64,000 nucleotides of DNA, from assembly GCF_003853705.1 (NCBI RefSeq), contig NZ_QTQI01000005.1, positions 62,001 through 126,000 of the forward strand, in the 5' to 3' direction. Both the position numbers and the translations under genes were made by a program. Under the pieces are notes generated by a model. That model saw nothing but the letters and a program-made list of their open reading frames with translations. It ran no database searches and was not told the origin of the DNA. Shown piece by piece: positions 17,249 to 29,500 of this stretch; the stretch's first letter is position 1, and each line of letters opens with the position of its first letter. This DNA comes from Burkholderia sp. Bp8992. Its GTDB lineage: Bacteria; Pseudomonadota; Gammaproteobacteria; Burkholderiales; Burkholderiaceae.

Positions 17249-18280
17249 ATGGCCGAAAAGGACCAGAAGCCGACCGCGAAGCGCCTGCGCGAGGCGCGCG
17301 AAAAGGGCGATGTGCCGAAGAGCGCGGAAACGATTTCGTCGGCGTTCTTCGTCGGCGTGTGCGTGGCGCTCGCGGTGGGTATCGGTTCGTTGTTCGCGCG
17401 GCTGCAGGCGCTGTTCCGGCTCGTGTTCGATGCGGCAGGCGTCGCCGACCCGTCCGCGCGGATCGCGGTGCTGATCGACGGCGCCGCGCGCGACTGGGCG
17501 ACCTTGTCCGCGCAGATCGTCGCGGCCGGGCTGCTTGCCGGCCTGCTCGCGGGCTTCGTGCAGGTGGGCGGCGTGATGGCGTGGAGCCGCCTCGTGCCGC
17601 AGCTGTCGCGGCTCAATCCGGCCGAGGGGATGAAGAACCTGTGGTCGCTGCGCAACCTCGTCAATCTCGCGAAGATGCTGCTGAAGACGGCGCTGCTGGT
17701 CGCGACGCTCGGCTGGCTGATCGTCGAGTCGCTCGATCCGGCGGTGCAGTCGGGCTTCACGCGGCCGGTCTCGATCCTCGCGCTGATCGTGAAGCTGCTG
17801 ATGCTGCTGTTCGGCTGGGCCGCGCTGATCTACATCGTGATGGCGCTGATCGACATCGTGCACCAGCGGCACGAGTTCAACCAGAAGATGAAGATGTCGA
17901 TCGACGAAGTGCGGCGCGAGCACAAGGAGGACGAAGGCGATCCGCACATCGAGGCCAAGCGCCGGCAGCTCGCGCGTGAAGCGCAGTTCGCGTCGCTGCC
18001 CGACCGCATCGGCTATGCGTCGGTGGTCGTGTATTCGCCGCGCGTCGCGGTCGCGCTCTACTACGGCGGGATCGGCACGCTGCCGTGGGTGCTCGCGCGC
18101 GGCGAGGGCGACGCGGCCGAGCGGATCGTGCGGCTCGCCCGCGATGAGTTGCGGCCGACGCTCGCGAACGTCGGGCTCGCGCAGGCGCTCTACGAGACGA
18201 CACCCGAGAACGGCACGATCCAGCCGCAGCATTTCCGCGAGGTCGCGCAGTTGCTGAAATGGGCGACCGGCGCGGGGTGA
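17249..18280 (+). CDS. sctU: T3SS export switch protein SctU lacking the NPTH motif
   Basis: The product is a 343-residue member of the FlhB/YscU/HrcU family with four transmembrane helices in the first 210 residues and a C-terminal cytoplasmic domain. The start, EKDQKPTAKRLREAREKGDV, is canonical. The family's autocleavage site Asn-Pro-Thr-His is not present. At the aligned place the chain reads VVVYSPRVAVAL, with Ser263-Pro264-Arg265-Val266 where YscU has Asn263-Pro264-Thr265-His266. The cleaving Asn is Ser, and Thr/His are changed or one residue is deleted. Flanking codons are in frame and normal, so this is not a simple sequencing slip. Self-cleavage and the usual substrate switch should be lost or altered. 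Confidence 0.95.
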   Translation: MAEKDQKPTAKRLREAREKGDVPKSAETISSAFFVGVCVALAVGIGSLFARLQALFRLVFDAAGVADPSARIAVLIDGAARDWATLSAQIVAAGLLAGLLAGFVQVGGVMAWSRLVPQLSRLNPAEGMKNLWSLRNLVNLAKMLLKTALLVATLGWLIVESLDPAVQSGFTRPVSILALIVKLLMLLFGWAALIYIVMALIDIVHQRHEFNQKMKMSIDEVRREHKEDEGDPHIEAKRRQLAREAQFASLPDRIGYASVVVYSPRVAVALYYGGIGTLPWVLARGEGDAAERIVRLARDELRPTLANVGLAQALYETTPENGTIQPQHFREVAQLLKWATGAG

Positions 18281-18557
18281 CGCGCGTGGCGAAGGCCGCT
18301 GCGGGCTTCTTTGAATACCGCCCCTTTTTTCGTTCTGCGCTGTGCAGTGGCCATTCGCTCCGATTTGATATGGCCCCTTGGCGTTGCTATCAGCGCAGGG
18401 CGCTTGACGCCATTTTTTTTCCGGTTTTATCCGGCATTCACTGGTGAATTATTGCTGATTTATTTCTTCGTAATATGGCCCGACCATCATGCCGGACGGC
18501 GGGCAGCGAGGTTGCGCCGCACGTGACGGAACAGGTCAACAGGGGCAGACATATCAA
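18281..18557 (+). promoter_or_regulatory. AT-rich gap before the asparagine-synthetase-like gene
   Basis: This 277 bp stretch is markedly AT-richer than the flanking genes, with T-runs around 18327-18332 and 18413-18422. A TTGACG (18404-18409) with TTATCC 17 bp later (18427-18432) is a possible weak promoter. The two-arm T3SS site found at the other three promoters is not visible here. The following gene may therefore be expressed independently of, or only by read-through from, the sctV operon. Confidence 0.35.
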
Positions 18558-20525
18558 ATGTGCGGAATCGACGGCTTTCTGAATAGCGTCGCCTTCGATG
18601 AGGAGACAGCGCGCGGCACGCTCGCGCGAATGACGGCGAGCCTCGCGCATCGCGGGCCGGACGGGCAGGGGATCTGGGTCGACCCGGAAGCCGGCATCGC
18701 GCTCGGCCACCGGCGGCTCGCGATCGTCGACCTGTCGGTACACGGCCGGCAGCCGATGGCATCCGCATGCGGCCGCTACGTCCTCGTCTTCAATGGCGAA
18801 ATCTACAACCACCGCGAACTGCGCGCGGAACTCGAGCGCGCGGGTCGCGCACCGGCGTGGCGCGGCCACTCCGACAGCGAGGTGCTGATCGCGGCGATCG
18901 TCGCGTGGGGTGTCGAGGCAACGTTGCGCCGCGCGATCGGCATGTTCGCGTTCGCGCTGTGGAATCGCGCGTCGCGCGTGCTGACGCTCGCACGCGACCG
19001 GATCGGCGAGAAGCCGCTCTACTACGGCCGGATCGGCGACGCGCTCGTGTTCGCGTCCGAGCTGAAGGCGCTGCGCGGCTATCCGGGCTTCGACGGCGCG
19101 ATCGATCGCGACGCGCTGTGCCTGTACCTGCGCCAGTCGAGCGTGCCGGCGCCTTACACGATCTATCGCGGCATCCACAAGCTGCCGCCCGGCACCTTCA
19201 TCCAGTTCGAACATGCGCGCGACACGCCGCGCGTGCGGACGTACTGGACGCTCGAACAGGCGATCGAGAACGGCCGTGCGCAACCGTTCGAGGGCAGCGC
19301 CGACGAGGCCGTCGGCCAGCTCGACACGATCCTGCGCCAGGCCGTCGCGCGGCAGATGGAAGCGGACGTGCCGCTCGGCGCGTTCCTGTCGGGCGGCATC
19401 GATTCGTCGGCGATCGTCGCGCTGATGCAGGCGCAATCGTCGACGCCGGTCGACACGTTTACGATCGGCTTCCACGAGGCCGGCTACGACGAAGCCGGCT
19501 ACGCGAAGGCCGTCGCGCGCCACCTGGGCACGCGTCATACCGAGCTCTACGTGACGGCCGACCATGCGCTCGGCGTCGTGCCGAAGCTGCCGTCGATCTA
19601 CGACGAGCCGTTCTCCGATGCGTCGCAGATCCCGACCTTCCTCGTGTCGGAGCTGACGCGCCGGCACGTGAAGGTGAGCCTGTCCGGCGACGGCGGCGAC
19701 GAGCTGTTCGGCGGCTATACGCGCTATTTCCTGACGCCGCGCCTGTGGCGCAAGCTGCATCGCGTGCCGGCGGCCGTGCGCGCGCGGATCGCGGCCGCGC
19801 TGCATGCGCTGCGGCCCGATCATGCGGACCAGCTTGCGGCCGTCGCGCAGGGCGCGTGGGGCGGCGTGGAGGCGCGCGACTCGGCGACGCGCATCGGCGA
19901 TCGCCTGCACAAGCTCGGCCACGTGATGACGGCCGAGAGCCGCATCGGGCTATACCGGCTGCTGATGTCGTCGGTGCATCATCCTGAGCGCATCGCGCTG
20001 TCGGGGCAGGAGCCGCCGACGCCGCTGGACACGGTATCCGCGTGGCCCGCGCACCTGAGCTTCGCCGAGCAGGCGATGGCGATCGATACGCTCACGTACC
20101 TGCCGACCGACATCCTCGCGAAAGTCGATCGTGCCGCGATGGCCGTCAGCCTCGAGACGCGCATGCCGTTCCTCGACCATCACGTCGTCGAATTCGCGTG
20201 GCGCGTGCCGGCGGCCGTGCGCTTGCCGGAAGGGCAGTCGAAGGCGCTGCTGCGCCGATTGCTCGACCGGTACGTGCCGTCCGCGCTGATCGACCGGCCG
20301 AAGCAGGGCTTCTGCGCGCCCGTCGACCACTGGCTGCGCGGCGCGCTGCGCGACTGGGCCGAGGCGTTGCTGCAGCCGTCGCGACTGCGCGAGGAGGGCT
20401 TCTTCGACGCGACCGCGGTCGAGCGTCTGTGGCGGCAGCACCAGACCGGCCGGATGAACTGGCAGCACCAGTTGTGGGCGGTGCTGATGTTCCAGGCATG
20501 GCTGGAACATCAGCGCGCGGGGTGA
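18558..20525 (+). CDS. asnB: glutamine-dependent asparagine synthetase-like protein (AsnB family)
   Basis: The product is a 655-residue two-domain amidotransferase. ATG 18558 is chosen because it gives MCGIDGF, leaving Cys2 as the class II glutaminase nucleophile. The N-terminal Ntn domain carries HRGPDGQGIW and the RLAIVDLS region. The C-terminal synthetase domain carries the ATP-pyrophosphatase loop LSGGIDSSAI and LSGDGGDELFGGY. The family makes asparagine from aspartate, ATP and glutamine, or amidates other carboxylates in polysaccharide or peptide pathways. It directly follows sctU on the same strand and sits inside the T3SS island, where such a gene is not a known component. Its substrate and role here are unknown. 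Confidence 0.92.
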   Translation: MCGIDGFLNSVAFDEETARGTLARMTASLAHRGPDGQGIWVDPEAGIALGHRRLAIVDLSVHGRQPMASACGRYVLVFNGEIYNHRELRAELERAGRAPAWRGHSDSEVLIAAIVAWGVEATLRRAIGMFAFALWNRASRVLTLARDRIGEKPLYYGRIGDALVFASELKALRGYPGFDGAIDRDALCLYLRQSSVPAPYTIYRGIHKLPPGTFIQFEHARDTPRVRTYWTLEQAIENGRAQPFEGSADEAVGQLDTILRQAVARQMEADVPLGAFLSGGIDSSAIVALMQAQSSTPVDTFTIGFHEAGYDEAGYAKAVARHLGTRHTELYVTADHALGVVPKLPSIYDEPFSDASQIPTFLVSELTRRHVKVSLSGDGGDELFGGYTRYFLTPRLWRKLHRVPAAVRARIAAALHALRPDHADQLAAVAQGAWGGVEARDSATRIGDRLHKLGHVMTAESRIGLYRLLMSSVHHPERIALSGQEPPTPLDTVSAWPAHLSFAEQAMAIDTLTYLPTDILAKVDRAAMAVSLETRMPFLDHHVVEFAWRVPAAVRLPEGQSKALLRRLLDRYVPSALIDRPKQGFCAPVDHWLRGALRDWAEALLQPSRLREEGFFDATAVERLWRQHQTGRMNWQHQLWAVLMFQAWLEHQRAG

Positions 20526-20532
20526 CGCGGCG

Positions 20533-20564
20533 CCGCGGCCGGCCGACGCGCGGCCGGGCCGCGG
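20533..20564. terminator. GC-rich inverted repeat between convergent genes
   Basis: CCGCGGCCGGCC (20533-20544) can pair with GGCCGGGCCGCGG (20552-20564) with a one-base bulge. It fills the 39 bp between the stops of asnB and the giant gene and may end both transcripts. No T-run is present on either side. Confidence 0.45.
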
Positions 20565-23500
20565 TCAGCCGACGTTCAGCGGCGTGCCGATCGCCAGGTG
20601 CGCCGGATCGGCGGCTACCGCCGGATTGAGCTGCAGGATCTCCCGGAGTGCCGCCGCGTCCTGCTCTGCGCGCGACATCGCAGGCCGGTCCGCGGGCGGG
20701 ACGTGGGCGGCGTCGAGCAGCGAATCGCGATGCTGGTCGGCGATCACCCACAGCGAATCCCCGTCGACGACGAAGTAGCGCGGCGGCTGCGTTGACGGGC
20801 TGGCGGGCGGCGTCGACGTGGCCGTCGCGGACGGCCCGGGTGTCGGCTGCACGCTCGCGGACGGCGTGGCCGACGGCGACGGGGCGGGCGACGACGCGCT
20901 CGGTGATGGCGACGCGCCGGCGCCCGGCGGCGCGACGTTCGACTTCGGCGCCGGCTTGCCCTTGTCGTCGAAGAACGTGTAGATCCAGTTGCCGACGTAG
21001 ATCGCGATCGGCACGAGCACGATCGCGGTGGGAATCCGGCCGGTGATCGCCTTGGTCGCGTTCGGGAAATGCGTGTCGATGCGCGCGAGCGCGAGCAGCG
21101 TCGCGGAGGTTGCGCCCGACAGCGCGAGCGGGACGTTCGAGTGGATCGTCGCGTGCGCGCCGATGAACGCACCCGTATAGCCGGCCGCGACCGACACGAC
21201 ATCCGACGTCGCATCGATCGCGCGCACCAGCCGGCTGCGGCGGTCGAGCGACAGGTTGCGCGTCGCGCCGAGATGGATGGCGGCCGTATAGCCGAGACCG
21301 AGCAGCGCGCCGACGCCGCCGAGCACCGGCACGATCGACGGATCCGTGAACAGGTTGTGGATCGCGGTCTCGCCGAGGCCGACGTAGCCGGCCAGCGCCG
21401 CCGAGCGCCCGAGCTTGCCGAAGAAGCGGCGCGGGTTGCCGTGGTGCATCTGCTGGATCGACGTGCCGCCGAGCACGCCTTGCATCTGCGCGATCATGTC
21501 GTTCGCGATCATCTTCGTATAGGTGACCACCTCGTCCGCCGGCACTTTCTGCTTTTCGTGCAGCGCGATCAGCTGGTTCACCTTGGCGCGCGCCTCGTTG
21601 GCCAGCAGCCTGAGCGACGCGCCGCGCGTGTCGCGGTCCATCTCGTGTGCGGCGAGCTGGCTGTCAAGCCCGCGCACGAAGCGATCGAGCATGCGCCGGA
21701 ACAGCCGCGGATCGCCATCCTGCAGCGCCCGCACGGAATCCTGGTGCAGGGCCTGCACGAGACGGCCGGTGCGCGCGCCGACGAACATCGCATTGCTCGT
21801 CTGCTTGAACTCGGGCGACGCGAGGCCGAACTGGTGCGCGCCGAAGCCGACGCCGAAGCCCACGCCGACGCCGGCCAGCATCGACAGCACGTTTTCCCGC
21901 GTGAACCACGACCGCAGCCGGCCCGCCTGCTGCAGCCGCAGCGCGTTCAGTTCCGCATGCGCGGCCTGCTCGGGCGTCAGCGGCGGTTCGGTTTGCGCGG
22001 CCGGGTCGGGCCGGTTCGACTGGCTGCTGACGAGGCGGCTGTCGCTGAGCGGCTTCGCGTCGTCGACCAGCAATTCGGGACGTTGCACGACCGCGCGCCA
22101 GTCGGGTGGGGTCGAGAACGGGCGTCTCCCGATGGTCTGACTCTGCTGCGGCTTGTCGAGCTTGCTGCCGATGTCGCGCTGCCAGTCTTCGGTAAAGCGC
22201 CGCACCTTCGAGTTCGGCTTCGGCGCGTTGTTCGGGTCCGCTTGCCATGCCCGCGTCGCGTAGTCGGCGACCGCGTAGCGCGCGCGATTCAGCAGCTTCG
22301 TCGTGTTGCCTTCGTATAGCCGGCTGACGAGCGAGCCGATCTCGTCGGGCGTCATCCCGCTGTCGCGGCCGATCCGGTCGATTTCGGCGAGCAGCATCTG
22401 ATGCTGCTCGACCAGCGTGTCGGCATCGACGCGCTCGAAGACGCGGGTCAGTGCGTCGCCGCCGTGAATCCGCTCGAACGCGGCGTGGTTGCGTCTGCCT
22501 GCGTGCGGACCCGCACGCTCGATGAGCATCTTCGCGAGCGCGCTCGTCAGGTCCGGATTCGCAATGAAGTCGGCGCCGTGCGTCGCGTACGACAGCCCGA
22601 CGTGGACCCAGTTCAGCGCCGGCCGGTCGAGCAGCGCGTTCACGAGTTCGACGTGACCGGCGCCCGGCACCGGTTCCGGCACGGCATCCCAGCCGTGGAA
22701 CGTCACCATCACGTGCGGCGCGGTTTCGCGCGGGTGCTGGTTCGCCCACTTCTCGAGCAGCGACGCGAGCCGCACGTAGTCGTGATACTGGTCGTTGGTG
22801 CCGGCCTGGTAGCGCTCGTCGGTACGCGACACCAGCGCACGGCCCGACGCGGTTTCGAGCCGCAGCAGGAAGCCGCCTTCGGCCGCGGCGTCGAGCCACG
22901 CGTGCAGGCTTTTCTCGGTCAGCTCGTCGAGATGCACGACGTGGCCGTTCTCGCCGGTGATCGTCGCATCGGTGTAGTCCAGCTTCGCGCGCGTCTGGTC
23001 GCCGAGCCGCTTCACGTCGTCGACGAAATCCTGGTCGTGCTTCTTGCCCTGGGCCGCCGCGAGCGTATGCGGATCGACAACGAGCGTGACGACCGCGCCC
23101 GCCGCGCCGTTGCGGCGCAACCACGCGAGAAACGCCTGCGGATCGTCGGACAGCCGGTAGGCGCGGCTCATCGGCGCGACGCGATATTGCACGTCGCGGC
23201 TCGACCGGAAAAACGCACGCATGATCTGCCGGTCGATGGCGGCGGCCGCGCTCAGCTTGCGCTGCATGTCCTTCCAGCGCGGCACCGGCGCATAACGCGC
23301 GCCACCCGTCGCATAGTCGCGTGCGACGCCGAGCCATTTGCCGAGCCCGGTCCATCCCTTCGCGTCGGCCATCATCACCGGCGGCGCGCTGTCGCCTGGC
23401 GTGTCCTCGAATTCGAGCGGCCCGGCGCGCGTGTTGCCTTCGCGCTCGATGAACGCCTTGAGCCGCGCGATATGCGCGAGCGGGTCGGGCATGCCGCCGT

Positions 23501-26500
23501 CGCCGTAGCGCCGCTTCCATTCGATCTGCGTCGAGCTGACGAGCGCCGGCTGGTATGGCTTGATTTCGAGCACCGGATGCTCGGGCGGCGGCGCGTTGCG
23601 CTTGCGTGCGGCCTTGATTTCGCGATCGATGCGCTGCTGCGTGGCGTTGCGTTCGCGCACGGCCGCGGCCTTTTCCTGCCTGGCCCATTTGCGCAGCGTA
23701 TCGACCAGGTTGCGGCTCGACGCCCCCTGCAGCTTCGTGAGGCGTGCGATCTGCTTGTTCAGCGCGTCCACGCGCGTGCCGGCCGCATAGGTGTCGACGC
23801 CGTCCGGCTTGAGCTCGGTGAGCAGCAGATGGACGTCGGCGCCGTAGGGGCCGCGGCCGATCGGCGACGCGTCGAGCGGCACGCCGGCCCCGCTCGTGTC
23901 GCGCCAGTCGTCGTGCCAGAGCAGGTTGCCGTCGGCGTCGGGCACGAGCACGCCGTCGGGTGCGTCGAGCTGGTGCGCGATCGTCTGGCCGTTGCGGTAC
24001 ACGTAGACGCGGTGCGTGTCGGGGGCCAGCATGCCGTGCTCGGCGAGGGTCAGCAGATGCACGGCGTTCGGGCCGCTGAAGTCAAGCGCGTGGTTCGCGT
24101 CGACGGGCAGCATGTGCGCTTCGACCAGCGCGTCGTGCAGCGTCGGGCGGGATGGGGCGCGGGCGCCTGCCGGCGTGGCCGGGACGGGCTGCGCATGGGG
24201 CGCCGCCGACCCCGACGGCAGGGCGCCCGGCATCGCCTGTCGCTTCAGCAGTGCGGTGGCGCGGGCGCGCGTCAGCAGCGCGACGCGGTGGCTCGCGTTG
24301 AGGGTCCACGCGATCGAGGTCTGGCTGACATAGCGCGGGCGCAGGCGCGACGGCAGGCGGTCGGCCTTTTCCTTCGGCGCCTTGACCGGATCGAAGCGGC
24401 CGATGCGCGCCATCATGTCGGCGCCGATCTCCGTCACGATGAACGAGACGCCGCGCTGGCGTGCGCGCGACAGCGGAATCCGGTGGCGCGGGCCGCCCGG
24501 CAGCATCCGCGCCTTCACGCGGCGCTGGAACGCGTCGTCGAGCGTGCGCGGGGTGACGCGGGTGCCGTCGAGCGGCGCCTTTGCCTCGTAGTACCACACC
24601 CCGCTGTTCGGATCGCGCGTCGCATGGCCGACGATCTCGCCGGTTTTCCGGTCGACCGCATAGATCGTATCGGCGTTGCGCGCATTCGCGATCGCCTTGT
24701 TGGCGTTCGAATAGTGCCTGACCGAGCCGAGTGCATCGATCGCGGCCGCGAGCGCGTCGTCGACCTGGCCCGCATGGGCGAGCTCGATCGTGTCGCCATC
24801 GTGCGCCGGCTCGATCTTCGACGGGCCGCCCAGGCGCTTCAATTCGGCGAGCGGCACCTTCGATACGTAGAAATCGAAGTCGAGTCGTGCTGCCGCGGCC
24901 GCGTTGCGATTCCGTGCATCGAGCGCAAGCGACAGCGCGTCGTCGAGTGTATTCCGGCCCGCGCGTTTGAGCGACCGGTCGGTAAAAGTGATCTCGATCG
25001 CGCCGTTCGCATCGACCTGCGCCTCGGCGACGAACTTCGGCGGCGATCCGGCACTCGGCGTGCCGGCACGCGCGATCAGCACGTAGGTGCTGCGCCCGGT
25101 TTCCCGGACGAGGTTGCGCAGTTCCGGCAGGCTGTTGCCTGCGACGCGCGTCAACGTACGCAACCCGCGTTCGTCGAGCCATGCGCGTGCGCGCTTCATC
25201 CGTGCGCTTTCGCGTGCGCGCCCGCCGCCGGAGGCGCCTGATGCACCCGCTGCGCCGTTGCCGGACCCCGGCGCGGCGAGCTTCGGCAGTCGCGCGTCGC
25301 CGGTCAGCGCGCGCGCCTGCTCGGCGTACAGCACGCGATAGGTCGGATTGCCGGGCAGCGACGTGCGCGTGTCGCCGAACTGGTCCGCGAGAGCCTGCAA
25401 TGCGGCCGGATCGCCGCTCTCGTACGCCCGGCGCGCGGCGCGCGCGAGCGCGTCCGGCAGCTGCACGTGGGCCGCGATGTCGCCGCCGCCCGCCGCGAGG
25501 ATCTCGTCGCGAACGCGGTACGCATTAACCTGCGCGCGAGCTTCCGCGAGCAGCAGGCTGCGCACGTATGCATCGTGGCTCGTGTGATCGAGACCGAGCG
25601 CACCGGTCGAGATGTCGACGCTATGCTGCGCTTCGTGCGCGAGCGCGAACACCAGCGTGCCGGCGTGACGCGTGTTGCCGTCGAGGACGATCACGCGCCG
25701 TTCGGCGTCGACGGACTGGCCTTCGCCGCGCGCGCCGAGCTTCACCTTCCAGCCGTCCTGCTTCGCGAGCCGCATCTGCGCCATCAGCGTCGGCGAACGC
25801 GACGCGAGCGCGTGCGCGCGCATGCGCAGCACGACGCCGCGGAAGGTCGTGACGACGCGCTCGATGACGCCGCGCCGCGGCGCGTAGGCGCCGTGCTCGG
25901 CCATCTCGGGGTGCGCGAGGCGGATGCGCCCGGTTTGAAGTCCATGGTGAATTCGTGCGGCGACGTCGTCGATCCGTTCGAGTACGCTGCCGTCCGGGTC
26001 GGCCTCGTGCATGACCTCGCCGGGGTCGTGCAGCATGACTTCGCCGCGGCGGCCGAACAGCACCTGGAAGTCGTACAGCAAATGGTGCTGCGCGGTGACG
26101 TGGCGAATCTTGCCGAGATCGGTCAGGCCGTCGTGCGATACCACGCCCGGCAGGCCGACGTCGAATTCGACGTCGACGCTGCTCAGCTGCGCGGACGGCT
26201 TCAGCACGACGCCGATGCGATTGGCGACCGTGAACGGCCCGTCGGTCGTGCTGGTCGGCAGCTTGTAGGTCTCCTTGAGCTCGCGCAGTCCGGCCTGTTC
26301 GAGGGCGACCGCTTCGTACGCGTTGACGAGGCCCCTGGGCGTGCCGTTGCGATAGATGCCGATGGCCTGTCCGGCACCGCCGTCGAACACGGTCTTGTCC
26401 GCGCCGGAGCCGAGCACCGGGCCGAGGTAATCCGCCGGGTCGACGACGCGCGACGGGTCGCCGGTGACATGCAGGCGATCGCGCGCCGTGTCGACCGACA

Positions 26501-29500
26501 GTTCGCCAAGCGACGGCTGGCGATAGGCGGCCGGCGTGTAACGGTTCAGGCCGGACAGGTCGGTCAGCGCGCCGGCGTCGCCGACGGCATCCGGATGCGC
26601 CGCGTAGATCGTGCGTTGCCACAGGTTCGCGAGTTGCGCGGCCGCGCCTTCGTTCGCGTGGCGGGCCGACAGGATTGTCGTGTACTCCGGATCGGGCGGC
26701 GGCGGGTTGAGCAGCGTGAACGTGTGCGGATCGACCGGCTGCCCGTCGGGGCCGAGCAGTGTGCCGCCACGCATCGATTCGGCCGGCACGATCGCGATCC
26801 GGTTGCGCGGATCGAGCCGGATGTGCTCGTCGCTGCGCAGGAACGACAGCGTGTCGAGCGCGGGCGGCCCGCCCGCGCCGAACGGCGACGCATTGCGCTC
26901 CACGTGGTCGTTCGTCCACGCGACGCGCTGCGCCTGGATCTCGCGCATCGAACGCGGCGCGTCGCCGGCCGCCTGTGCGTCCTGCGGTGCCGGCATCGTG
27001 CGGGCCGCCTGCGCCGCGCCGCGATCGAACGCGTCGCCGTAGAACGCTTCGTAGTGCTGCCCGTGCGTGCCCGACACCGGCGAACGCGCGAACGCATCAG
27101 CCAGTGTCGCGACGGTGCCCGCGTAGTCGTGCGACGGCTGCCATGCGTCGGCGACTTCCTGGATCGCGTCGGGCAGCTTGACGTGCGCGGCGATGTCGAC
27201 GCCGCTCTTCATCTGGATTTCGTAGCGCGCCTCGAACGCATTGAGCTGCGCGCGCGCCTCCGCTTCGAGCGCCTTGCGCGTGAAGCGGCGTCGGCCGCTG
27301 TAGTCGAGCCCGAGCGAGCCGTCGATCGCCTCGACCGCATGCTTGGCCTCGTGCGCGAGCGTGTAGGTCATCGATTCGGAGTGCGTGAGCGCGCCGTCGA
27401 TCGTGACGCGCTTCTTGCCGGCATCGATCCGGCTGCCGCCGCCGCGCTTGCCGACCCGCACCCGCCAGCCGTTGTCGTCGAGCATGCGCAGTTGCTGCGC
27501 GAGCGTGCCCGACTGCTGCGCGAGCGCGCTGACCTCGTTCGGCAGCGGCGCGCCGCCGAAGCGCATCTGGAGCCGGGCGACGAGCCCGGGTTTGTCGCCG
27601 GACGGCGCGACCTCGGTGGTTTCCGGGTGCGCGAGCGTCACGTCGCCGCGTTCGACGCCGCGCTCGAGGAGCTGCAGCTGGTCGTCCACGCGATCGCGCG
27701 TGCCGCGGTAGCCGTCGTTGCCGGTCTCGATGCGGCCCGGGTCCGTCATCAGCAGGCGGCCGTCGTGATAAATGCCCTGGACGTCGAAGTACAGGCGGTT
27801 CTCCGCGATGAGCGACTTGAGCGCACGCAACTGGTCGAGCGTCTCGGCCTTCAGCGTCGGCGGCAGCACGCCGCGCTCGACGTCCTGCGTATGCAGCGCA
27901 CCGCGCGGCTGGTACAACACCGCGACGCGGTTCGCATGCGAGAACGGGCCGTCCATCGACACGGTCGGCAGATCGAAGCGGCCGCGCAGCAGCGCAAGGC
28001 CGGCCTGCTCGGCGAGCGCCGCGTTGCGCTGCTCGGTGCGCGTGCTGGTCAGATCTTCGTACAGGCCTAGCACCGCGCCGCGGCCGAGCGCGAAGCCGCC
28101 TTTCTCGTTGCCGAACGCGATCAGCGCGCCGAGATGCTCGGCGAGATCGACCGGCTTGCCGGTATCGGCATGGAACACGGTCGTGCCGTCCGCGCGCAGC
28201 GGGCCGAGATCGACTTCGGGGTGCGGCGCCGGGTCGTAGCGCAGGTAGCCGCTCGTCGCGCGCAGCGTGCCGTCGGCCGCGAGCGCGTCGCGCGGCGCGA
28301 CGAACACCGGCCGGTTCCACACGTTCGCGAGTTCGGGCGCGAGCTTCGCGTCCGCCTGCTCGGCGATCAGCACGATCGGTTCCGCCATGTCGGCCGGCGC
28401 GCGAAAGGCGTAGCGGGCATCGAGCGCGAGTTCGTGCCCGCCGACCGGTACGCCGTCGCGCGTCGCGAACGCGCCGCCGGCACGGTCGTTGCGCACGACG
28501 TACAGCGTGCGGCCGCCGTACTCGTGCTGCTCGACGAGCGGCCGGCGCGATGCCAGCGTCACGTCGGCGTCGCGCGCGACGAAGCCGGGCGACAGCGGCG
28601 ACGTCTCGAGCGCGTTGAGGATCGTCCACGCGACCCGCTCGCGGAACGTCAGCGGCTTGAGTGCGCCGCCTGCTCCGGATTCGGCCGGATCGACGACGCG
28701 CCGGTAGTTGATCGTGCGTGCATCGCCGCTGCGGCGATCGGCATTCGACGTGATCCGGGCGTCCTGGTCGTTCTCGGCGGCGCGTTCGCGCACGTCGGAC
28801 GACGCACGGCGTGTTTGCGCGGTCGCCCGCGAGGTCGCGGCTGCCGGCTCGTCGGCGGAGGCCGCCGGGCCGGCCGCGTCGGTCGCGCGTGCGGCGACCG
28901 GGGTCGTGCGGCTCGCCTGGTCTGGCGGCTGCGCGTCGCCCTGCGATGGCGCGGCCGGCGTCGTGGCCGCGCGGGGCGGGGCGAGGTCGTGCGCGTACTT
29001 GAGCTCGATGCCGTCGGACAGCGTGAGTCCGCCGTGTTCGTCGGCCGAGATGCGCGCATCCGTCTCGTACCGGTTGAAGCGCGTGAGCGTCAGGCCCTTC
29101 ACGCGTTCGCCGAGCGTGATCGTGCCGTCCTGGTCGAGAAACGCGGTCGATTCGGTTCTGCCGCGTGCGCCGGTGTTGACGTCATTGCCGCGGTTCAGCA
29201 CGCGGATCGGCACGCCTTCGTAGGTGAGGATCTTGTTGCCGACCATCAACGTGCCGTCTTTCGCGACGGTGATCGAGCGGCCGTCGAGCGTCGCCTGCTG
29301 GCGGCCGACACGCAGCGTATCGAGCGCCGCGTACTTGTCCTGGCCGACCGTCACGCGCTGGTCGCCGATCGACACGGCGTGGTTGCCGAGGTCGCGCGCG
29401 CCGAAGCTGCCGGTGCGACGCACGATGCCGGTCGACAGCGCCTTGATCCGCTGCGGGCCCGCCGCGAGCCCGGCGTTGAGCAGGAACGACGTCGCATCGC

